Source of the DNA: Wyeomyia smithii
Taxonomy: Eukaryota > Arthropoda > Insecta > Diptera > Culicidae
DNA: 64,000 nucleotides
Direction of reading: 5' to 3'
Assembly: GCF_029784165.1 (NCBI RefSeq)
Contig: NC_073695.1
Location: 97,321,485 to 97,385,484, forward strand
Shown here piece by piece: positions 1-12,380 of the stretch (the first letter of the stretch is position 1; each line of letters begins with the position of its first letter). Position numbers and translations under genes: made by a program. A model generated the notes under the pieces. That model made no database searches. It was not told where the DNA came from and was given only the letters and a program-made list of their open reading frames with translations.

Positions 1-216
1 TGATCTTTAATACGCAAGAGTTTGAAGTTAATTTTTCAGGTAAAAACTGATTGCTCTTCGCCGGGGTAGGGTTAAGTTAGTTCGGAATACCTAATTTGCT
101 CTATCCGTTTGTTAAAGGCTTTTTGCCTCTCTCCTAGAAAGGTATAGCAATCACTGGAAAAACCAAAGGTATAAAACCAAAGGTATAAAAGCTCGACGAG
201 TTCAGCATTTTCTCTC

Positions 217-303
217 TGTGTGTGTGTGTGTGTGTGTGTGTGTCTGTGTGTGTGTCTGTGTGTGTGTCTGTGTGTGTGTCTGTGGCTGTGTGTGTGTGTG
301 TCT

Positions 304-356
<53 letters not shown>

Positions 357-435
357 TGTGTGTGTGTCTGTGTGTGTGTCTGTGTGTGTGTGTGTGTGTC
401 TGTGTGTGTGTCTGTGGCTGTGTGTGTGTGTGTCT

Positions 436-482
<47 letters not shown>

Positions 483-582
483 TGTGTGTGTGTGTCTGTG
501 TGTGTGTGTCTGTGTGTGTGTCTGTGTGTGTGTTTGTGTGTGTGTTTGTGTGTCTGTGTGTGTGAGTGTGTGTGTGTTTGTA
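217..582. repeat. (TG)n microsatellite with CTG interruptions
   Basis: Nearly pure TG/CA dinucleotide repeat over about 365 bp, broken at intervals by TCTG and one CTGTGGCTG motif that appears twice, at about 280 and 413. That duplication suggests a block duplication inside the array. Long open frames read through it as poly-Cys-Val or poly-His-Thr and are artefacts. Confidence 0.97.
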
Positions 583-1005
583 ACGGTCTTCCAATCTCAC
601 TCGATTTTCTCAAGGTCTAGTTGCCTCATAAGACCCTACTGAATTTTATTGTAATTGGACTTCAACTTTGTCCGTTATGTCTAATAATGTGAAATCAGGT
701 TATGAAAAGAAACAATATTCTAAGACTGCTTGAACTCACCCACTTTTCTCAGAGATGAATGGACCGATTTTCACGAAATAAGTTGCTAGTAGCCTCATAG
801 AACCTTATTGAATTTTATTATAATCGGAATGTAAATTTATCTGTTATGTATTAAAATGTAAAAATTATGAAACTTCATTATCTCAGAAATTACAAAACCC
901 AACGTCTTCAAAACCCCTAACTAACGAATTTTATGACGATTAAACATGTGGTTCAAAGGCTATGAAAAGAAACGTGTTCGGAATAGTGATCATCTCGGAA
1001 TAGTG
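583..1005. repeat. Diverged interspersed repeat (family X), two partial units
   Basis: The motifs 'tctcagagatgaat', 'gattttcacgaaat' and 'cctcatagaaccttattgaa' recur with similar spacing at about 47,870-48,890, for example 'catctctgagaaaagtgag' and 'tttatgaaaatcggttcag'. No coding potential is seen. It is an old repetitive family made of loosely tandem units of roughly 190 bp. The class is not recognised with certainty. Confidence 0.6.
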
Positions 1006-1101
1006 TTTTCCGAAAAATTACTTTGCCGTGATCCCGATTGCGGGAAAACTACTAAACCGATTTCCTTCATCTTTGTTTTTTAAATTTTCGTTATTAAATT
1101 C

Positions 1102-1264
1102 GCCGGTCCTTGAACGATCGCTTTTTGAAACATACAGTTACATTTTGCCGCAAAAAAATTTTGAATGCAATTTTTAGCGTTCAAAACGTGCATTTTTTGG
1201 GAAAAACGTTCCCATTTGCACTGAAAACAAAATATTCATAAAAGCGATCGTTCAAGGACCCGGC
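1102..1264. mobile_element. Short MITE with about 24 bp terminal inverted repeats
   Basis: The left end reads GCCGGTCCTTGAACGATCGC and the right end is its near-perfect reverse complement (GCGATCGTTCAAGGACCCGG). The 163 bp element has AT-rich internal sequence and no ORF. This is the architecture of a non-autonomous DNA transposon. I see no clear target-site duplication, so the superfamily is open. Confidence 0.75.
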
Positions 1265-1904
1265 ACACTTCTAAACTAATGAAATAATATGAGTTTTTTG
1301 ATTTCAGTTGACCCGCTGAGTCTCTATCAGGATCATCGCAAGCCTCTGCAAAAAATAGCGTTTCGGGGAAACGGCCGTTGCTCCAGTTATAATCGGTATA
1401 TCTCAAAATCAAACGTATTTTTATATTGTTGATAAACTGTACTTTCAGAAAAATACCCCTTTGATGCAATGAAAATGGTGCTATGCACTTAAAAATAGAT
1501 TCAAACTTCCCTCATTTTTCTCGACCAAAAAGGAATATAACCCCTTAAAGATGGCTGGAATGATTTCAACAATCTTAGTTTTAAATTAAAGGTTTAGTTG
1601 CCTTATTGATACCCATTTCATTTGATTATAACACTGGTCCACAAAATCTATAAAATTGCTATTCTAAAGCTCAAAATAGTGCCCCAGTGCTTTTTAACCA
1701 TTTCTATGAAATTTGGTGCCCCCAGCCATTGTCAGAACGCGTCAACTTACGTCAAATGTCGCATAGTAAATGTTCGCCGGGTTCGTCTCTTCAACGTTAT
1801 GTTTACGAGAATACTTATCTAAGTCTCTGAAAAAATATTGATGGCTACGTGCACCAAAATTCACAGGAATGGTTTGACCTAGTTCAACCATTATGTTCTA
1901 AAAC
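1265..1904. other. No gene recognised; unclassified AT-rich sequence
   Basis: Only short open frames on both strands, with no recognisable protein, tRNA or terminal repeats. It probably contains more decayed repeat, but nothing specific can be supported. Confidence 0.5.
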
Positions 1905-2510
1905 CCAAACAGTGGACATACCTTTGATGGATTGTATTTGACAATTGAAGGATGTTTTCCAGAAACCGGAAGTCGCAAATTTGGATTTCAAAATGAAGAA
2001 TGGAGTTGATTCCTGGCCTCTGAGCATCATTCCGGGTACCGAAAAACTCACATTGGGTAATGTTTGTCCCTTTTAGACTGGTTTCCAGAAGCCGGATTCT
2101 TCAGCTAATAATTCAAAGCGGCCTCTTAAGATGATTTCTGGTCTCAGGATATCACACCGCTTTCACAAATCGTATTGAATGATATCTGGTCACTTGATCG
2201 GCGACTGTCGTCATCTTCGCCATCGAAATACCCAGTATAGGCAATATTCCGCCATTTTATGATGGACTTTATGATTCTATGATTATCAGGCAACTAGAAG
2301 TGGTCATCTGGATTTAAAATGCGGCTTGCGGTGTGATTTTGGCTACTAGGTAAAATGAAAATAAATTAATGAATTATAAACCCATAAGGAATCATCAAAG
2401 TGTTCAAAGTTTTTTATGTGTTCGTGTAAATCTTGTTTAACAAATAATAAGTTCGAATGAAAAAGCTGGGTCTCACCGCTAGGTAGATTAATTCGGGTTT
2501 AACATAATTT
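1905..2510 (-). repeat. Degenerate tandem repeat (family Y), inverted relative to 47.1-47.8 kb
   Basis: Motifs such as 'ccagaaaccggaagtcgcaa', 'tggatttcaaaatg' and 'aaactcacattgggtaatg' are reverse complements of units seen at 47,100-47,830. The block is followed at about 2465-2510 by 'ccgctaggtagattaattcg', which matches the end of another insertion at 30,660-30,690 ('ccactaggtggattgattca'). It is probably a decayed transposon tail. No ORF. Confidence 0.6.
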
Positions 2511-4399
2511 TATACGATTTTTTCCTGTTTCTTCTTTACCTGCGAAACATTTTACAGCCCTTTTTGGTTAATTTATGATCCTATTTTATTTTAATCTTTT
2601 CTGTCTAAATGAAGCGTCATAAACCCTTATTTCCATTGTTGGCTTTTTTTATACATCAGTGACGATGTTTAATCTTTTTGAACTAAATTCAGTAATCATC
2701 TGTGTTTTCAGATGTTTCAAGCTACATGTTCTGAAGTTTGTATGCATTTTTTTCATGTAAACAATAACTAATTATTATTGTTGCCTACTAAATTATTTTC
2801 AAAAACTACGTGCTTACATGCATCGATTATACTTCAAAAGATGCATCAAAACGTAAAAATTCTAAGCTTGCTATTTTTTTCCAACAAATTCGATTCATAA
2901 TTTTTTATAAGACTGATTTATCTTGTGTGATCTGAGTGAGTGCATAAGTGTACCATCAGGCCTGAGTGCCGTTTTTTCTCAAAGTATAGTGATAGTAAGG
3001 TCGACCTAATTTAAGTTGATTGTGTTAGAACATATTTAATTATAGGTTGAATTTATCGTAAACAGTAACTTAACCATATATTTGTAGCAGTTGTGAACCA
3101 AGCATTAAAATGTGCATTGACTTGCTTTGAATCAAATTCGTTACTTAAATTTGTGCATAACAATCCAAGGAACAGAAACCTATGCCTTTTCTTGCACAAT
3201 CTCACCCCGCATCAAATCAATCTGTTAATAGTGACAAAAATCTGTAATTTTCTTCATACAAAATAATTTATTCGATTGATCGAAACTTCTATACCTATAT
3301 ATTTCAAAATAGGAAAGCTTTTAAAATTGTACAGCTTTCGAGCCGATCCCTTTTTTGGATTTTCAATCTATCACTTCTAACAACGCAACCCAAGTTTGAA
3401 AACTCGAACAACTACATTCGGACTGATGACCAATCCCAAATAACTGTAATCACAACTAATAAACTTAATCATTGTACGATTGCTCCAATTCTACGACTAA
3501 ACGGTGCTGCAATTTGTTTGCACAACACATTTTAACACGACAGCTCCAGTGCTTCAAGCTCGATAGAACACTTTCATCTGCAGCTTCCGCAATTGCACCA
3601 TCGCCAGGACGAAGGTGCACAAAACTTGAACTTTCAATCCGTCTCCATTCCGATTACTGACCAGCCAGCAAGTTTAGCTACATTATGGGCCTGACCGAAA
3701 AGGACCTAGCGATATCCCCCGATACATACCACCGTCTCATATGGTATCTGACCCGCCGAACATTACGACAGACATCACGTTTGGCATGAGCATCAGCTGG
3801 TATAGTTTGTGCATCAAAACAAGTACAGCACCAAACGGAGCACAACACCAGCAGCAATCTCTTCCAACGAAAATGCTGCCCAACAGCAGCATTTTCCGAC
3901 AAGTACTATACGAGTGTAGTAAGGATGTAATTTTTAGCACTCTCTCTCTCTCTGTATAGATACATGCATTCGTTAGCGCAATATTTTTTCACCATGTTAG
4001 CAGATTATATTTTTTGTCACTATTGACTTGTTTGCTATTTCTTTTACTTATTTAGTTCCATTTCAAGTTCTACGTCATGCGACAGTGGAAAACGTTTTCG
4101 GTAAAATCGTGTTATAAGTTTGTGCCGCACAGCCACGGGGGGGGGAGAAGGAAACGAAATGTTTCATTTTCTGATTAGATCTTATTACTGACCTAGAGCA
4201 GTACGTGAGCGTAAATTGACCTTTCGGATGCGCGTTGCTTGGCAGTGCAGTGCGGATCGGAATGTAGGTATAACTACAACACCTACTTCTTATGGTGCAC
4301 AAAGAGAGGAAAGCGCTGTAATGAAATACGCATAATATATGGCTTTTCAGTTTAAAATAGTACTGTTAAGTTGATTGGATGGTTAAATATATTATGGCT
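2511..4399. other. No gene recognised; AT-rich intergenic DNA
   Basis: Short ORFs only. Small landmarks are a CT run near 3938-3955 and a G run at 4138-4146. The stretch 3470-3960 has more balanced composition and overlapping open frames on both strands, but none resembles a known protein and no splice-joined frame could be built. Confidence 0.5.
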
Positions 4400-4408
4400 T
4401 GGTGGTTG

Positions 4409-4629
4409 ATGTCTCCCAGCTGGTCTCGAGGTACGATGCTGGCCTTACAAGCCAGTCGTCGTAGGTTCGAGTCCCGGCTCGGGAGAGACTGCTAGTGTCA
4501 GTAGGATCGTAGCGCTAGCCCCGCAATTGTCCTGTACATTCAACAGTCGGCTGCGAAGTCTATGTATAGTAAAACAGAAGGTCGAATTTCGATACGGAAT
4601 GTAGCACCAAGGCTTTGCTTTTTTTGGCC
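4409..4629 (+). mobile_element. tRNA-derived SINE with target-site duplication
   Basis: An internal pol III promoter is visible: an A-box-like segment at about 4420-4442 and a B box GGTTCGAGTCC at 4464-4474. An anticodon-arm-like stem CTGGC/GCCAG encloses the loop CTTACAA (would-be anticodon TAC, valine). The T-arm does not pair well, so this is tRNA-derived rather than a functional tRNA. A tRNA-unrelated body follows and ends in a T-rich tail. The insertion is flanked by the direct repeat TGGTGGTTG at 4400-4408 and 4630-4638. Confidence 0.85.
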
Positions 4630-4638
4630 TGGTGGTTG

Positions 4639-6978
4639 GAACCAATGCTAATCTAATAATTTGTTCAATTGGTTTTCACATCGCCCCTGACTGAGTAAGA
4701 ATAATAAGAAAACAGTCCCAGATGTAACCGCGTTGTCTTTTTATAACTAGGTTTAGTGATAAGCATGAGCATGATTGACCGCCCGCGGTTGCTACTCCGT
4801 TATTGCCAGATCAGCTGTAATTACACAGAGAGCCAAAAGATTATGCTTGGGATCAACATGCATCCTCAATGTGTAAAAACTTGTGACCTTAATCTTTATA
4901 TTAGGCAATACCAGCGCCGGCCGCGTCCGAATGCAGGTCAAAGAAGGAATTGGTATAGGAAAATGTTGACGTGATACTCGCTTATTTGAAGCCGAGAACA
5001 CCTCTGCACCTCCACGAGAAATCACTGGGATGTTGGAGGAAGGGCAAGGTACACAGCAGGGTTCGTTTTGGTAAACGATGCGCTGGTTTCGAGTGTCGGG
5101 TTCTTAAGAACAAGTATCGCGCGATCAGATTCATTATATCCGCCACGATATTCATAATGCGATTCGACCCTATCAAGTTTGACAATGTAACACCGCAACA
5201 ATAAATCGTACGCAAGGGTACCGGACCTTTGATCCAATTGGGACAACTTCAAATGATATGATATCTCCTCGTAAGGTGATCCTCTTTACACCGAAATTAA
5301 TTGCGCGTTGTTGATCTATCAGTAGATAATTCGACCTCATGAAGGTATCGACGCGGAGTCTCTAGGGGTTCGGTTCTTTGGAAGGTATACATCGCGTTTT
5401 CGTTAATCGCGATATTTATCGGCCGGATCAAATCTTCGGTTAAACAGTCACAGTGAGACATGAACAAGTATCTGGGTATACCCCTCGAAATCATTATATT
5501 CCGAAAACGTTCATATAAGTAAAATTTTTTCGAGTCGGAAACGCGGTTTACATCGAAGCACTATGCAGGACCTCTCTATTTCCTCCTACCGGGGGCGCAA
5601 ACACTCGGGGACACGACATTTCACGCCGATTCTCTCTTAGTTGTCGATGCGAATGTTGCCTATTAAATAGAAAAATTGGCAAAGTTTCATGCATACAAAG
5701 CCCTACAAATAATTTAAAAATGCAAATTGCCATATTGACCAATATATAGTCTTAAGTTTGTTAACAAAATGCCGACCTAGTCCTTGTTGGAACATAGTAT
5801 ATAAAACTTAAACAGCCCAAAAGCAAGAAAAATCGAAAAAGTGAAACATAAGATTACATGTATTATCACTGCACCATATTCCCAGCTTTCACAAACCACA
5901 CCATTGCTCTCGAGGTGAGAACATGTTTGGCTGATAGAACCCTACTTGAAGCATGACCGTACAAAACCGCGGTAGATGACGGATTCGAGGTGTACTATGC
6001 GTCATGTTGGCTCATTACTAAGTTGACCTTATAATGGATGTGATGCTCTTGAAAAGATAGAAAAATGGCAAAGCTTGGTGCATCTAAAACATTAAGTGCA
6101 AACATCAGGTGTAGATGTACATAATTATCAGAAGTCTTAAAATAATTTACAAGACAAACCAATCATGATTATTTCAGGCTGACTTAATAATCATCGAAAG
6201 TCAAACTCAACAGTCACTTAAAAATCAATATTTGCTTAAAAAAACTAGAAAATCATGAAATGAAGCCTGACAAAATACCTACACAACTATGTCTAAGTTT
6301 TAGTTATTTGAATCGTAAAAATATAATAGCAACATAGGATTCTAGAAATCTAACTTTTTTATTTAATAATTTTTTAAATTTATTTATTTCAGCCAAAATA
6401 GCACATTTTTTGTGTGTCAACATAAACCATTCAATTGGCTCACAAAGTACTTTCTCCTTGTCCATCACCGCGATTCTATGAGCACGACGCCAGAATATAA
6501 ACTCAAATTTGGTGCTCAAATGCCAAACTGTTCATAATCAGGACATAGTATATAAATATACAAAACATCTGTTCAAAAGCTCGAAAAATCAAAAAAGCAC
6601 AACTCCAAAACACAACATTTCGACTTCGCCTGTTTCGTAAACTTAACAAACTTTGAGCAACATATTAGGCATCCTACCAACAACTCGACTACCGCAGGCG
6701 ATCAACACAGAGACCCACAATAATCGCCTGGTATTTATATTTGTAACATGAAGTTGTACGTAAAAAAACAGCTCTCCAATAATGTTTACACAAAATATCA
6801 CCAACATCACCACCGATACTTATCTTCAAATTGCCGCTTTTGCTTTGAACCGTGGTATTGATTCGCGCTTCGTCGCACGGACTAACATAAGGAGGATTAA
6901 ACACCGGTAGGATCGTTACTACACACCAACATTTCACTAACATGACCATTTATATTAAAACCGACTTCCACCGTTGCT
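4639..6978. other. No gene recognised
   Basis: No convincing coding sequence on either strand. The part at about 4900-5620 is less AT-rich with overlapping frames on both strands, but no protein family was recognised. A 26 bp sequence at 4737-4762 recurs exactly at 8885-8910, which suggests two copies of one old element flanking this interval. Confidence 0.5.
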
Positions 6979-6986
6979 GTTCGAGC

Positions 6987-8294
6987 TAGAGGTGGGAAAA
7001 ATGGTTCACTATAGTGAGCGGATCAGAGCGGTTCCGCTCACTAAGATGAACAAGTTCTTTTTAACAGCTCACTCGCTCTTTTCGTTCCTCCATAATTTTT
7101 GGTTTAGCTAATTATCAGACACCGCAAGTGAGAGCCAGGTGAAAGCTTTACACCCGATTTGCCAAGCGCAAGGTCGCGCGCAAAATTACAATAGAACTCT
7201 CAGAAACAAGCTGCCACCAAACGTCTGCTCTAATATGCATGACCTGCATTTCTCATCACCCAGTCACCAGCCAGCCGCAAGAGTATGCAAAAAAACAACT
7301 TGCAACAGTCCATACACAGGTACACGGGTTGGCTAACGCCGAGTACGCACACGAATGGATGTGGAACGAAAAGAACGAAAGAACTGATTCACTGATCTGG
7401 CAATCCTCTCACAGGCTGATCAAAAGATTCAGTTCTTAGAAAGAGCGAAATCTTTCGCTCCCAGAAGAACTGGTTCGTTCGATGGCTTTTTTGTTCAGCT
7501 CACAGGCAATCCGCTCGTGATCAGAAGATTTCGATCTTTTGAAGAACTGATTTTCTGATCAGCTCGCGAGCGGATTGTCTGCATAGATTCAAAAGATCAG
7601 TGAACAAGTTCTTTCGCTCTTTTCGTTCCACTTTTCGTGTGCGTCCCGGCGTTAGCCAGCCAGCGTTGCCAGGTATCCAGATTTAGCTGGATTATCCAGA
7701 TTTTTGAACATGTATCCAGGTAGACAGATTTGATGTCCAATTATCCAGATTTTCCATGAATGATCCAGATTTTATCCAGATTTTATTTTCTCTGTTCCGC
7801 AAAAAGGCCATCACTTCAAATTTGGCGCGAAACTTTTCAATTTTGTCACCTCAAATTTTACGTACCCCAAGACTTTTATCCGAAGAATTTACCTTTCACC
7901 CCACGAAATTATCCAGATTTTTTCCAAATTTTTTTTTTGCCTTTTCCAGATTTATAAAAAATGACCTGGCAACGCTGCAGCCAGCCCGTGTGCTGTGTGT
8001 GAACTGTGGCAAGTAGATTTTATTTTTTATTCCTGCGGCTGGTGGATGGTTATGCACAGGAGAGCAGGCAGCCGGCGGCAGCTATTTTATGGGAGTTCTA
8101 TTGCAGTGTCGCACGCCGCTTTGCGCTTGGGGTGTTGTAAGGCATTCATATGGCTCTCGCTTGCAAAATCTGCTTCAGCTTTTTGCTTGAAGTAAGGGGT
8201 GAGTTACCGCTCTTTAAAAAAGAGCGATAGACCACTCACTCACTTTGAAGAACCAGCTCTTTAGATCAGTTCGTGAGCGGATTGTCCACCTCTA
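6987..8294. mobile_element. hAT-like foldback element with 8 bp target duplication
   Basis: The ends are TAGAGGTGGG... and ...CCACCTCTA, flanked by an exact 8 bp direct duplication GTTCGAGC (6979-6986 and 8295-8302). An 8 bp duplication is the hAT superfamily signature. Each arm (about 6987-7330 and 7990-8294) is an imperfect inverted copy of the other; for example 'gcaaggtcgcgcgcaaaat' on the left mirrors 'cgcacgccgctttgcgctt' on the right. The interior has repeated palindromic GATCAG/CTGATC-rich units. No transposase ORF remains, so it is non-autonomous. A smaller relative lies at 62,299-62,540. Confidence 0.85.
7661..7977. mobile_element. MITE nested inside the hAT-like foldback
   Basis: The terminal inverted repeats are CAGCGTTGCCAGGT at the left and ACCTGGCAACGCTG at the right. 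Flanks TAGCCAGC (7653-7660) and CAGCCAGC (7978-7985) match at 7 of 8 positions, compatible with an aged 8 bp duplication. The interior carries several copies of 'tatccagatt'. It interrupts the larger element and so is the younger insertion. Confidence 0.75.
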
Positions 8295-8302
8295 GTTCGA
8301 GC

Positions 8303-9245
8303 TATTCGCACTATGCACCCTGGCAACGACAGTTCATTGTCCCGTAAACAGTTTCATTACCGTTTTATGGCACCAAACAAGACAACATTAACACCAAACT
8401 TAAACCAAAATTCCATATATTTTTGCCTTTTCTGCACAAACACTAATGCCTCTTCACTCAAAATTGAATTACTTAAAGGGGGGGGGGGAATTGAAAAATT
8501 GTTCCGATACGATAGACTTGACACCAAAAGCATAACACCAAAAGAAAGCATTTTGACGAACAGACCATCATCCCGAAGCAAGCAGCGGTATTTTGCTTCA
8601 AGCACATATCACAACTACTACTTTAGCTGCTGCATGTTACTCCCTTCATTTGCTGGGGCTGGGGCTACGCGTCATGGCTACCACTTCTAAACTACTATTT
8701 TCACTCAAATTTCTCACATCTCTGCAACTATTACCATAGCCGATCTTCCGTTATCGAGATGATGTCCAGAGACCGAAAACCAATACAAGAAACCATTTTG
8801 GAATTCGAGCTACTGACTTCTGGTTTTTGGGAAACAGCCTCGCTAACAAACTCAACTAGTTCAACTGACAAATGCTGAAATCTCCTTTTTATAACTAGGT
8901 TTAGTGATAAAGATACAAAGTAGAATCGTGGTATTGCCAGTTTTCCTACTTATTTTCGCTGAATTCCGCTCGTAATTTCGAGAAAACCGAATTTCCAGTT
9001 CCGGCCCATTGAGAAATTCTGTGAATGTCATCCTTATTTTGGATGTAAATGAGCAACGTTGGATAGGTCAAATACACAAAATGTTCTGATATAATGTTAT
9101 GTTTTGTTAAGTATATGTATATGTGGTTATGTATGTTAGTATGAGTGTAATTGCTATCAAGGTGGTGGAGGAATCTACTCACCACAGCCACCTGAGAAGA
9201 GAACTCAGGGAGTGTCGTTGAACTTATGAGGAGCGGTGTTGGCAC
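8303..9245. other. No gene recognised; contains a 12-base G run
   Basis: A homopolymeric G tract lies at about 8477-8488. The second copy of the 26 bp repeat (8885-8910) is the only clear landmark. The open frame at 8313-8690 has no recognisable similarity and unremarkable composition. Confidence 0.45.
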
Positions 9246-10218
9246 AATAGGGTTTTTTTTGACGTTGACTAACGTCTATATCGAAGTTAGGCCCCTGAAT
9301 TTGAAAATCTAGTAATTCAACCAGGGAAAACCAGAGAAAAGTGGTCAGGTTTTGAGCGCTTATTTTGCAGTCATCTATAATCAGGTTTTCGAGGTTTTGG
9401 CATCAATCGATCAGAAATTCTTTTACGGTTAAATTTATGTAACAAAAACAAACTATTTTTTGAGACACACTATTGAAAAATTGGTAATCAATATCGATTG
9501 TCTAAATCATACCGCGCAGCCAATCACTACCTCTCTTCCCAAGCACAGTCGACACTAACGGATACAATCGATCTGACTTTGTTGTTATTGTTGTTGTCAC
9601 TTTCTGTTTCCGATGTTTATGCTGTTGCTAGCGGAAAAAACCTTGCAAATATGCATCTTTTTGTTGGTGTTAATTTTACGACAGCGGCCGGCGCCCCATC
9701 ATTTTAATTCCAAAACCGCACCAGTGACATGCGGACGCTAGGTGATAGCAGCTGAAAGGAGGAAAGACAAAAGAGTACCGGTCATCTCGTGCCGGTTTCA
9801 CCTGTAATGCTGGTGGCTGTTAGTAATAAATGGCACTGCAAAATACTAAAATGGCTGGAATTCTGGACGGACTACCAGTAAACGAGAATATTCGGCAACT
9901 GGTACCTTTTGGTGCCTCGAAATTTTGTTACAGAAGCGGCTAATTGAATTTTCTATTTTACCAAATGCTGTTGCTAGCGGAAAAAACCTTGCAAAAATGC
10001 ATGTTTGTGTTGGTGTTAATATTACGACAGCGGCCGGCGCAGCTTTCAAGAAACATTTGTCTCTACCATTTTATCATCTATGTAGCGCCTCCTTCTTTCT
10101 AATTATCTGACGAAGCCTTGGTATAAAACGTACCGTTCGAACATTTCACCCCATCATTTTCGAGGCGAATGACCAACACATGGTTGAAACCTCGTTGATT
10201 TAATAAATAAATAAATAA
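9246..10218 (+). repeat. Decayed retroelement pieces with an internal direct duplication and AATA-type tail
   Basis: A block of about 85 bp at 9612-9700 ('gctgttgctagcggaaaaaa ... cgacagcggccggcgc') recurs at 9965-10041. A second shared motif, 'ccaaaaccgcacca', occurs at 9712-9725 and again at about 10,240. The interval ends in 'aataaataaataaataaatc' (about 10,201-10,220), the kind of 3' simple-repeat tail that non-LTR retrotransposons leave. No intact ORF. Confidence 0.55.
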
Positions 10219-10399
10219 ATCAATACCCCATCATTTTGATTCCAAAACCGCACCATACAGACGGTACGGATTTTTGTAATAAAGGTTTACAGCTATAGTG
10301 ATTCGCTAGCAGTTTCGTCTAGTGCTAAAACGAATATATTGAGAATCTTCGCAATGTCTCGACACATGAACATTATCTATAAGCGCAATTCTCGGAATA

Positions 10400-11100
10400 C
10401 ACCGAATTTGTTAATTCTAATGTTTGTCTTGTCATTTCAAACTACGAACAAATGCTTTTCTAATTCGAATACCTGGGAAGCGGGGATGCCAATATAAATA
10501 AGGTTTCATCCATATATGTCTTTTATATTATTTATTAATTATTGTTCAAAGCGCTCTAATGTCAGCAAATAAGAAAGCACTGTTAGATGAAAAATATAGA
10601 GTCCTACGTCATGCTGTCGGGTCTTTAATACCACCCTCCTACTATTTTAAATACACGAAGTTATATGCTGGGCTGGAGCTAACCTAGCATGAGTTTTATC
10701 TATTTAATGTCAAACAATTTTTAAATTTAAAATTTTTGCTTGAATCGTTCTGGTCTCCAATATCAGATAGTTTCGTTGAGTTTGCTTTTTGCTTAGATAG
10801 GAAAATTTTACCCAATTCGCTAAATTAAATGATTGTCTTGGTAGTGCAGTTACGAACAAAGGTTTGATTCGAATATGTATGAAATGACAGCGATTAAATA
10901 AGAGAGATCCATTCTTCTAGTATATATTATTATTTATAAAGTTTTAACGTCTCAGCATACAGAAATGCGCTGTTAGATAAAATTGCAACAAATACTGGAG
11001 TTGCAATTCCCTCTACTATTTGTTTCAATGGAATATAAGAATACGGTAGTCAACGTCATGCGGTCGTGTCTTGAATACCACCCTCCTACTATTTTCTTCA
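10400..11100 (+). repeat. Diverged tandem duplication, about 440 bp period
   Basis: Shared landmarks occur in the same order in two blocks. 'gtttgtcttg...tacgaacaaatg' (10,420s) corresponds to 'gattgtcttg...tacgaacaaagg' (10,830s). 'tacgtcatgctgtcgggtct' (10,603) corresponds to 'aacgtcatgcggtcgtgtct' (11,051). 'aataccaccctcctactatt' occurs in both. The copies are clearly related but heavily diverged. No coding sequence. Confidence 0.65.
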
Positions 11101-11106
11101 CAAATG

Positions 11107-11433
11107 GCACAATAGGGTTGTTTAGCTATTCACGGATTTCTGATTTTTATATATCAGCCAAAAGAGCGTAGTTTTCTGAGCAAAACGTGATTTTTTTTAA
11201 ATTTTATACCGTTATCCTTCGATTTGCAAATGAAGAATGAAATCGCTCTAAATCGTTTGAATGACAGTTGATATATGAGCGAGCTGTTAATGTAGCGATT
11301 TCGAGCAGATTTCGAGCAGTTTTAATTCGTGATATAAAAAACCGAAAAAAATTTCAAAATCACGTTTTGCTTAGATAACGCGGCTCTTTCAGATGATATG
11401 AAAAATAAGTATTGCTAAACAACCCAATAGTGC
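11107..11433. mobile_element. MITE with 20 bp terminal inverted repeats
   Basis: The left end GCACAATAGGGTTGTTTAGC mirrors the right end GCTAAACAACCCAATAGTGC with two mismatches. A second internal inverted pair (AAAACGTGAT / ATCACGTTTT) means most of the 327 bp can fold into a hairpin. No ORF. Confidence 0.8.
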
Positions 11434-11639
11434 TCTCCCGAAGCACCTGCTCAATCCACTTCAGATTCCCTAAAACCCCTCCAGTGTCCAGTCTTATCTC
11501 CCCAGAATGATGGTTAAGTATTATATCAAGGAGTGACTTTTTGTGCTTGATACACCCTCTTCACTCTCGCACCTCCTAACTAACCATATCAACATATCAA
11601 TTAATCGCGGGTATACGAATCCATTGTTTACGGGCTTAG

Positions 11640-12380
11640 CGAACTCCACCGTTCCTCCGTATCCACGCACTCGGGACACGTTGCGAACCCCCTGTGCCCG
11701 AAGCTATTAAAATATTGCCTGAAGCAACCAGGACCTGACCGTATTTGTGTAAAGTGGATTCTCTATGACGCCTTCCAACGAATTCGAATACCACCGGAAT
11801 GAGTCGGTGCGGCTATCTACTCTTCGGGAAATTGAACTTTTCCCGCTGTCATCTGATCATCGAGAATGATCTTCTGGTACCTCGTTCCTTTGTGTCACGT
11901 TATTCGAGGCACTCTACATCCTCCTTGCATCCCTCAGGCACGTGAACCTGTAGGTACTATCCAGTTTACCACAATAAATGTTAGTACCTAGCGCTTTTGA
12001 CCACACTTGCCCACCATACCCTCCTCCGTGTTGTACTCGTTTCCGGAAGTAATTTTCCAAAATCTTGTACAGCGACACCGGCTCGTGAATGATCTTAAGC
12101 GCAAGCGCTATGGAGTTCAGCTGGAGCTTTTAAGCGCATTTTTTACGTCAAGCGTAACGATTGTGCGATAGAGAACGCCCCGTCTTGGTGACGGAGAAAA
12201 TAGCGTCGAGAAGCCAAACTGGTTTCTTGCCCAACCGCTAACAACCTCTGTGTACTTTACCAGCCTGTTGAGAATAATCCTGTAAAATACCTTGCCCGTA
12301 GTTACCGGCAGACAGATAGGCCTATATGCCAATGGGTCCCGTGGCGGTTTCACAGCCTTCGGCAGTAGGACCAGTCTCAC
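11640..12380 (-). pseudogene. Non-LTR retrotransposon reverse transcriptase fragment
   Basis: On the minus strand the open piece at 12380-12117 begins with a leucine-proline-lysine stretch, followed by 'DPLAYRPICLPVTTGKVFYR' and 'IILNRLVKY'. This is the conserved early block of R1/I/Jockey-group reverse transcriptases (typically K..G....YRPI.L....GK..E). It continues into 'VTLDVKNA', where the aspartate of RT motif A is expected. Downstream (towards 11,640) the frame is broken repeatedly, so only a remnant of the palm remains. Neither endonuclease nor ORF1 is present, so this is a 5'-truncated dead copy. Confidence 0.75.

Noticed and set aside
134..642. Long open frames on both strands (poly-HT, poly-CV)
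   Set aside because: Simple translation of the TG/CA microsatellite; periodic in every frame.
4411..4490. tRNA-Val(UAC) gene
   Set aside because: The anticodon arm is plausible but the T stem does not pair, and the sequence continues into a SINE body with target duplication.
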